Assembly (NCBI RefSeq): GCF_947179165.1
Contig: NC_077248.1
Span: forward strand, 12,737,256-12,801,255
DNA: 64,000 nt
Source of the DNA: Solanum dulcamara
Taxonomy: Eukaryota; Streptophyta; Magnoliopsida; Solanales; Solanaceae
Direction: 5' to 3'
The notes under the pieces were generated by a model. That model ran no database searches and was not told the DNA's origin. It saw only the letters and a program-made list of their open reading frames with translations. The position numbers and the translations under genes were made by a program. Positions 60,300 through 64,000 of the stretch are shown in pieces. Positions within the stretch are counted from its first letter, which is position 1, and each line of letters starts with the position of its first letter.

Positions 60300-60304
60300 A
60301 ATAT

Positions 60305-60494
60305 TGTTAGAATAGGAATAGGTATATACAATCCTACTTAGAGTAGGAATAGAAATAAGAATATTAATAGGAATAGAAATAGTAAATAGTGTCCTATTAG
60401 GTAAAAAATTGTATTGTAGTGTCTATAAATAGGGTCTCTGTGTAATAATGTAGAGACACAATTCAATAATATTTTTTCTTCTATATTTCTCATA
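60305..60494 (+). repeat. Copia left LTR
   Basis: A 190-bp LTR starting 'tgttagaataggaatagg' and ending 'tttctcata', with the terminal c of CA changed to t. It contains 'tataaatagggt', a plausible TATA box, at about 60423. It is followed directly by the tRNA-Met-type primer-binding site. Confidence 0.9.
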
Positions 60495-60614
60495 TGGTAT
60501 CAGAGCCTCTACGATCTTAGTAGATCATCAAAAAAAGCTTCTGCTGCCGGCGGGCGGCTATTTCCCATATGTCACCCGTCTGGCCAATGATTATGTTAGC
60601 AAAAGTCGAGGTCA

Positions 60615-60965
60615 TCGTGTATCTTTTCGGTGACTATTTTCTCATATCTAATTTGCGTAGCACCATGTATCTTCCGGTGACTACTTTTTTTTTCATATTT
60701 AATTTGCGTAGTACTGTGCATTTTTTCAGACTACTTTCTCATATCTGATTTGTGTAGCACCGTGCATCATTCTGGTGACTACTTTTTCATATCATATTTG
60801 TATAGCACCGTGCCATCTTTCCGGTGACTACTTTCTCATATTCAGTTTGTGTAGCTCATCTTTCTGGTGACTACTTTTTCATATCCGATTTACGTAGCAC
60901 CGTGCCATCTTTTCGGTGACTACTTTCTTATTTGTGTAGGATCGTGCCATCATTCCGATCTACAC
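60615..60965 (+). repeat. ~50-bp tandem repeat in copia leader
   Basis: About seven units of the form 'ccggtgactactttctcata' then 'tctgatttgtgtagcaccgt' then 'gccatctt', with indels. The last units are shortened. They lie between the primer-binding site and the first coding remnant, where untranslated leader would be expected. No coding function is evident. Confidence 0.8.
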
Positions 60966-61189
60966 ATATAATTTCTATTTTTCAGAAGGGTTGTGCCATC
61001 ATTTCGACCCTACCCATATAATTTTATTTCTCAGATTGTGACCACTTTCAGCCATCAAATTTAACACTCTGATGCATGAGTATGTTCTGACCAATTTTTC
61101 TGTGAATTTCTTGTTCAATGTCGACTCATCTATTGATTTCAAGACGATCCATATATTTTATACCAGATTTTGAGCACTTTTTCAACGAC

Positions 61190-61303
61190 TGCTACATTGT
61201 GAAGAAGTCTAGATGGAGCAACCACCTAGTTTTGTTGCTTAGGGGGAGTTTGGTAGCCTTGTATGTCGATTGTGTAAGTCACTCTATGGTTTGAAACAAT
61301 CTT
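61190..61303 (+). pseudogene. Copia reverse transcriptase stub
   Basis: The frame reads 'MEQPPSFVA', a stop, 'GEFGSLVCRLCKSLYGLKQS', matching the copia RT stretch whose consensus is EQPPGFV...LxKSLYGLKQSPRAW. It breaks off exactly after KQS, where antisense HSP70 begins. Everything upstream in gag, integrase and early RT is missing. Confidence 0.8.
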
Positions 61304-62030
61304 TTCAATCTCCTCCTTGGAGAGTCAGCCCTTGTCGTTGGTGATGGTGATCTTGTTCTTTTGTCTAGTAGTCTTGTCCTCAACAGAAACATTCAAGATA
61401 CCATTGGCATCAATGTCAAAATCCGAGGAACTCCCCTGAGAGTAGGAGGAATACCAGAGAGTCCAAATTTGCCAAGCAAATTGTTGTCCCTGGTCCTAAT
61501 TCTTTCACATTTATAGAACTGGATCAACACACTAGGTTGATTGTCTGAGTAGGTTGAGAAGAGCTGCTCTTTCTTGGTTGGGATAGTGGTGTTTCTGGGG
61601 ATCAACACAGTCATGACACCATCAGCAGTTTCAAGTACAAGGGAAAAAGGTGTAACATCCAACAACAACACGTCTTCCACCTTCTCATTACCAACTCCAC
61701 CATTACATTATATATTACAGCAGCACCATAAGCAACAGCTTCATCAGGGTTGATGCTCTTGCAGAGCTCCTTCCCATTGAAAAAGTCTTGCAGGAGCTGC
61801 TGAACCTTGGGAATCTTGGTGGAGCCACCCACAAGTACAACTCATGAATAGAGTTCCTGTCCATCTTAGCATCTCTGAAACACTTTTCAAACTGGTTCCA
61901 TACACTTTCTGAACAGATCCATGTTAAGCTCTTCAAATCTAGCATGGGTAATGGTGGAATAGAAATCAATACCCTCATAAAGAGAATCAATCTCAACTGT
62001 GGTCTGAGAAGTGGATGAAAGGGTCCTCGT
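61296..62030 (-). pseudogene. Captured HSP70 (chaperone) fragment inside copia
   Basis: The minus strand reads, with small indels: '[19 protein letters not shown]', '[11 protein letters not shown]', '[20 protein letters not shown]', '[18 protein letters not shown]', '[20 protein letters not shown]', '[20 protein letters not shown]', '[18 protein letters not shown]', '[17 protein letters not shown]', '[11 protein letters not shown]' and 'LSKEEIEKIV'. This covers roughly residues 300-520 of a cytosolic HSP70: the end of the ATPase domain, the interdomain linker region and the beta substrate-binding domain. At least three frame breaks and several stops make it non-coding. It lies antisense to the host copia element. 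The source gene is not in this window. Confidence 0.9.
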
Positions 62031-62091
62031 ATTAGTTACATTTGTAACAAGCTAGGTACATATGACTTGTACGCACTAGCTTGAGGGGGAG
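62031..62091 (+). pseudogene. Copia polyprotein C-terminal end and polypurine tract
   Basis: Right after the HSP70 piece the plus strand reads '[18 protein letters not shown]' and a stop, the usual end of a copia RNase H/polyprotein. The polypurine tract 'gagggggag' primes plus-strand synthesis next to the right LTR. Confidence 0.8.
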
Positions 62092-63437
62092 TGTTAGAAT
62101 AGGAATAGGTATATACAATCCTACTTAGAGTAGGAATAGAAATAGGAATATTAATAGGAATAGAAATAGTAAATAGTGTCCTACTAGGTAAAATATTGTA
62201 TTGTAGTGTCTATAAATAGGGTACAACAACAACAACAACAACCCAGTGAAATCCCACAACATGGGGTCTGGGGAGGGTAGAATGTACGCAGACCTTACTC
62301 CTACCAAGGTAGGACGGCTGTTTCCTGGAGACCCTCGGCTCAGTAAAAGCATAAATGCATAAAAAATGTTAGATAAGAATAGAAAATTAAAAGCTTTATG
62401 AGAAAAACAACAAACAAATAACAAATAGATAACAAATAAATACAAATAAATAAAGACTAATAACAAATAACGATTAAATAAATAATGAAAGCTTCACAGG
62501 TAAAATTGAGTAATCAAAGCATAGAAAGTAATAAATAATAACAGAAATAACAGAAATCAGAAGTCAAAGCGCAAGAGATCGTAATGCACTACTACACCTA
62601 TGAATAGAGAAGAATAACGAGACTATGAACTAGACTTCTACCCTAATGTGGGTCCTCCACACCCTCCTATCTAAGGTCATGTCCTCCGTAAGCTGTAACT
62701 GCGCCATGTCCTGTCTAATCACCTCTCCCCAATACTTCTTCGGCCTACCCCTACCTCTTCTGTAACCATCCATGGCCAGCCTCTCACACCTCCGCACTGG
62801 CGCATCTGTGTCTCTCCTCTTCACATGTCCATACCATCTCAGTCGTATTTCCCGCATCTTGTCTTCCACCGAGGCCACTCCTACCTTGTCCCGAATAGCC
62901 TCATTTCTAATCCTGTCGCTCCTGGTGTGCCCACACATCCATCTCAGCATTCTCATCTCAGCAACTTTCATCTTTTGAATGTGAGAAGTCTTAACTGGCC
63001 AACACTCCGCCCCATACAGCATAGCCGGTCTAACCACCACTTTGTAGAACTTGCCCTTAAGTTTTGGTGGCACATTCTTGTCACATAGCACTCCCGAAGC
63101 GAGCCTCCATTTCATCCACCCTACCCCAATACGATGTGTGACATCATCGTCAATCTCCCCGCTGCCTTGCATGATAGACCCAAGATACTTGCAACTACTT
63201 CTCTTTTGGATGGCCTGAGCACCAAGCCTAACTTCAACGTCAACCTCCTGAGGTGTCTCACTGAACTTGCACTCTAAGTACTCTGTCTTTGTCCTACTCA
63301 ACTTAAACCCTTTAGACTCCAAGGTATGTCTCCAATCCTCCAGCTTAGCGTTAACTCCGCGGCGAGTCTCATCGATCAGGACTATGTAATAATGTAGAGA
63401 CACAATTCAATAATATTTTTCTCCTATATTTCTCACA
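62092..63437 (+). repeat. Copia right LTR, split by an RTE LINE
   Basis: LTR halves at 62092-62222 and 63382-63437 together match the left LTR, apart from a 2-base loss at the breakpoint and a few substitutions. It ends in 'tttctcaca' with the canonical CA, followed by the aatat target duplication. Confidence 0.88.
62223..63381 (-). mobile_element. 5'-truncated RTE-clade LINE
   Basis: About 1.16 kb on the minus strand, inserted in the right copia LTR. An open frame at 63403-62630 encodes the C-terminal part of an RTE reverse transcriptase protein: '[20 protein letters not shown]', '[20 protein letters not shown]', '[17 protein letters not shown]', '[20 protein letters not shown]' and '[12 protein letters not shown]'. 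The 3' UTR ends in the 'agaccctcggctc'-to-(ttg)n tail typical of RTE and shared with TS SINEs. The catalytic YADD part is missing. The intact reading frame and low decay suggest a recent insertion. No target duplication seen, and 2 LTR bases appear lost. Confidence 0.88.
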
Positions 63438-63442
63438 AATAT

Positions 63443-64000
63443 GACTTCTTACTGAATCATATCATTATGTATGATTTATCGTGCAATCACACTGTTATCA
63501 TATATTCTTTTATAATCTTCAGGACAAGCTATTACTTTGTACTTCTATTTCTCAAAAATGGTATCAAGGTTGTAGACCTTGCAGTTCAGGCTAATGCCAG
63601 CTATTCACAAATTTCCCATTTTGTTGAACCTAGAATCTGGAGCTGATTCGAGTATCATTTTTGAATCACTCTTTAGATTACCTTATTCAAAATTTAAGAG
63701 CGAGATGTTTATGCGGTTTAGTCCATGTTAGGTACTTCCCTGTTATTTTCTGGACCATTGTGGGGGGTGGGGGGTTAAGCTCTATTTCTTTCCAATTTTC
63801 CTCAATCAGTATCCAAGTTACTTCATCAATTTCAGAATTTTCTTCCAATTACTACAAGCTTCATCGGTATTGAAATTGTCAATAGGCATTTCTTCTTCAT
63901 TGTTCGAACTAGTGAATCCACTTGACTGATTACGAGCCCTTTGTAAAGATAATGAGCTGATACAAAGGCAATGAACTGATAGTCAATGTGTATTGACTTT
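63443..64000. other. No gene seen
   Basis: Flank of the copia element. No supported coding frame to the end of the window. Confidence 0.4.

Larger units (their letters stand above)
60305..63437 (+). mobile_element. Chimeric non-autonomous copia element carrying HSP70 sequence
   Basis: Two LTRs (60305-60494 and 62092-63437, the latter split by an RTE LINE) are flanked by a perfect 5-bp target duplication, aatat (60300-60304 and 63438-63442). The primer-binding site 'tggtatcagagcc' follows the left LTR at 60495. A purine tract 'ttgagggggag' precedes the right LTR. The interior (60495-62091) holds a tandem-repeat leader, a stub of copia reverse transcriptase, about 740 bp of antisense HSP70 and a few codons of the copia C-terminus. 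LTRs differ at only about seven positions by eye, so insertion is fairly recent although the cargo is already frame-broken. That suggests the chimera itself was mobilised in trans. Confidence 0.88.

Overview
This is a 64 kb piece of AT-rich plant nuclear DNA, almost certainly from a Solanaceae species. The window does not settle the genus. The evidence is the mix of repeats: tRNA-derived SINEs of the Au/TS (SolS) kind, RTE and L1 LINEs, a Tekay-like Ty3/gypsy chromovirus with long LTRs, solo LTRs with TGTAACACC/GGTCGTGACA-type ends, and Stowaway- and Tourist-like MITEs. Host genes are spliced. Nothing points to bacteria, plastid or mitochondrion, and I saw no tRNA, rRNA or CRISPR array.

Only two convincing host genes are present. 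The first is a complete seven-exon minus-strand gene (21810 down to 14544) for a 282-residue STAR/Quaking-type KH RNA-binding protein. All its splice sites and phases were worked out by hand. The second is a two-exon plus-strand gene (54369-54760) for the 69-residue complex I subunit NDUFA1/MWFE. Two site II (TGGGCC) promoter motifs lie just upstream of it.

Layout, left to right. 0.8-12.5 kb holds a decayed Mutator-like (MULE) domain: a plus-strand mudrA-type transposase pseudogene, convergent with a minus-strand ULP1/C48-protease-like pseudogene. That second pseudogene contains duplicated exons and is split by a 2.45 kb solo LTR. 14.5-21.8 kb is the KH gene, with a SINE, a MITE and LINE tails in its introns. 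22-25 kb holds a Stowaway MITE, an old tandem duplication and a short SINE. 25.1-44.2 kb is one Ty3/gypsy element with 1.8 kb LTRs. Its gag was hit twice by antisense insertions: a 7.8 kb L1 LINE and a 3.2 kb solo LTR. The gypsy element itself sits inside an older TIR element. 45.2-49.2 kb is a second, plus-strand solo-LTR-like block, also nested in an older MITE. 50.7-54.1 kb holds three TIR elements laid end to end, sharing TTA target sites and stopping just before the NDUFA1 promoter. 56.3-58.5 kb is another L1. 58.8-59.85 kb is a large imperfect foldback enclosing a SINE.

The most unusual object is at 60305-63437. It is a small copia-type LTR element with matching 5-bp target duplications and a primer-binding site. 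Its pol gene has been largely replaced by about 740 bp of antisense host HSP70 (chaperone) sequence. Its right LTR was later split by a 5'-truncated RTE LINE.
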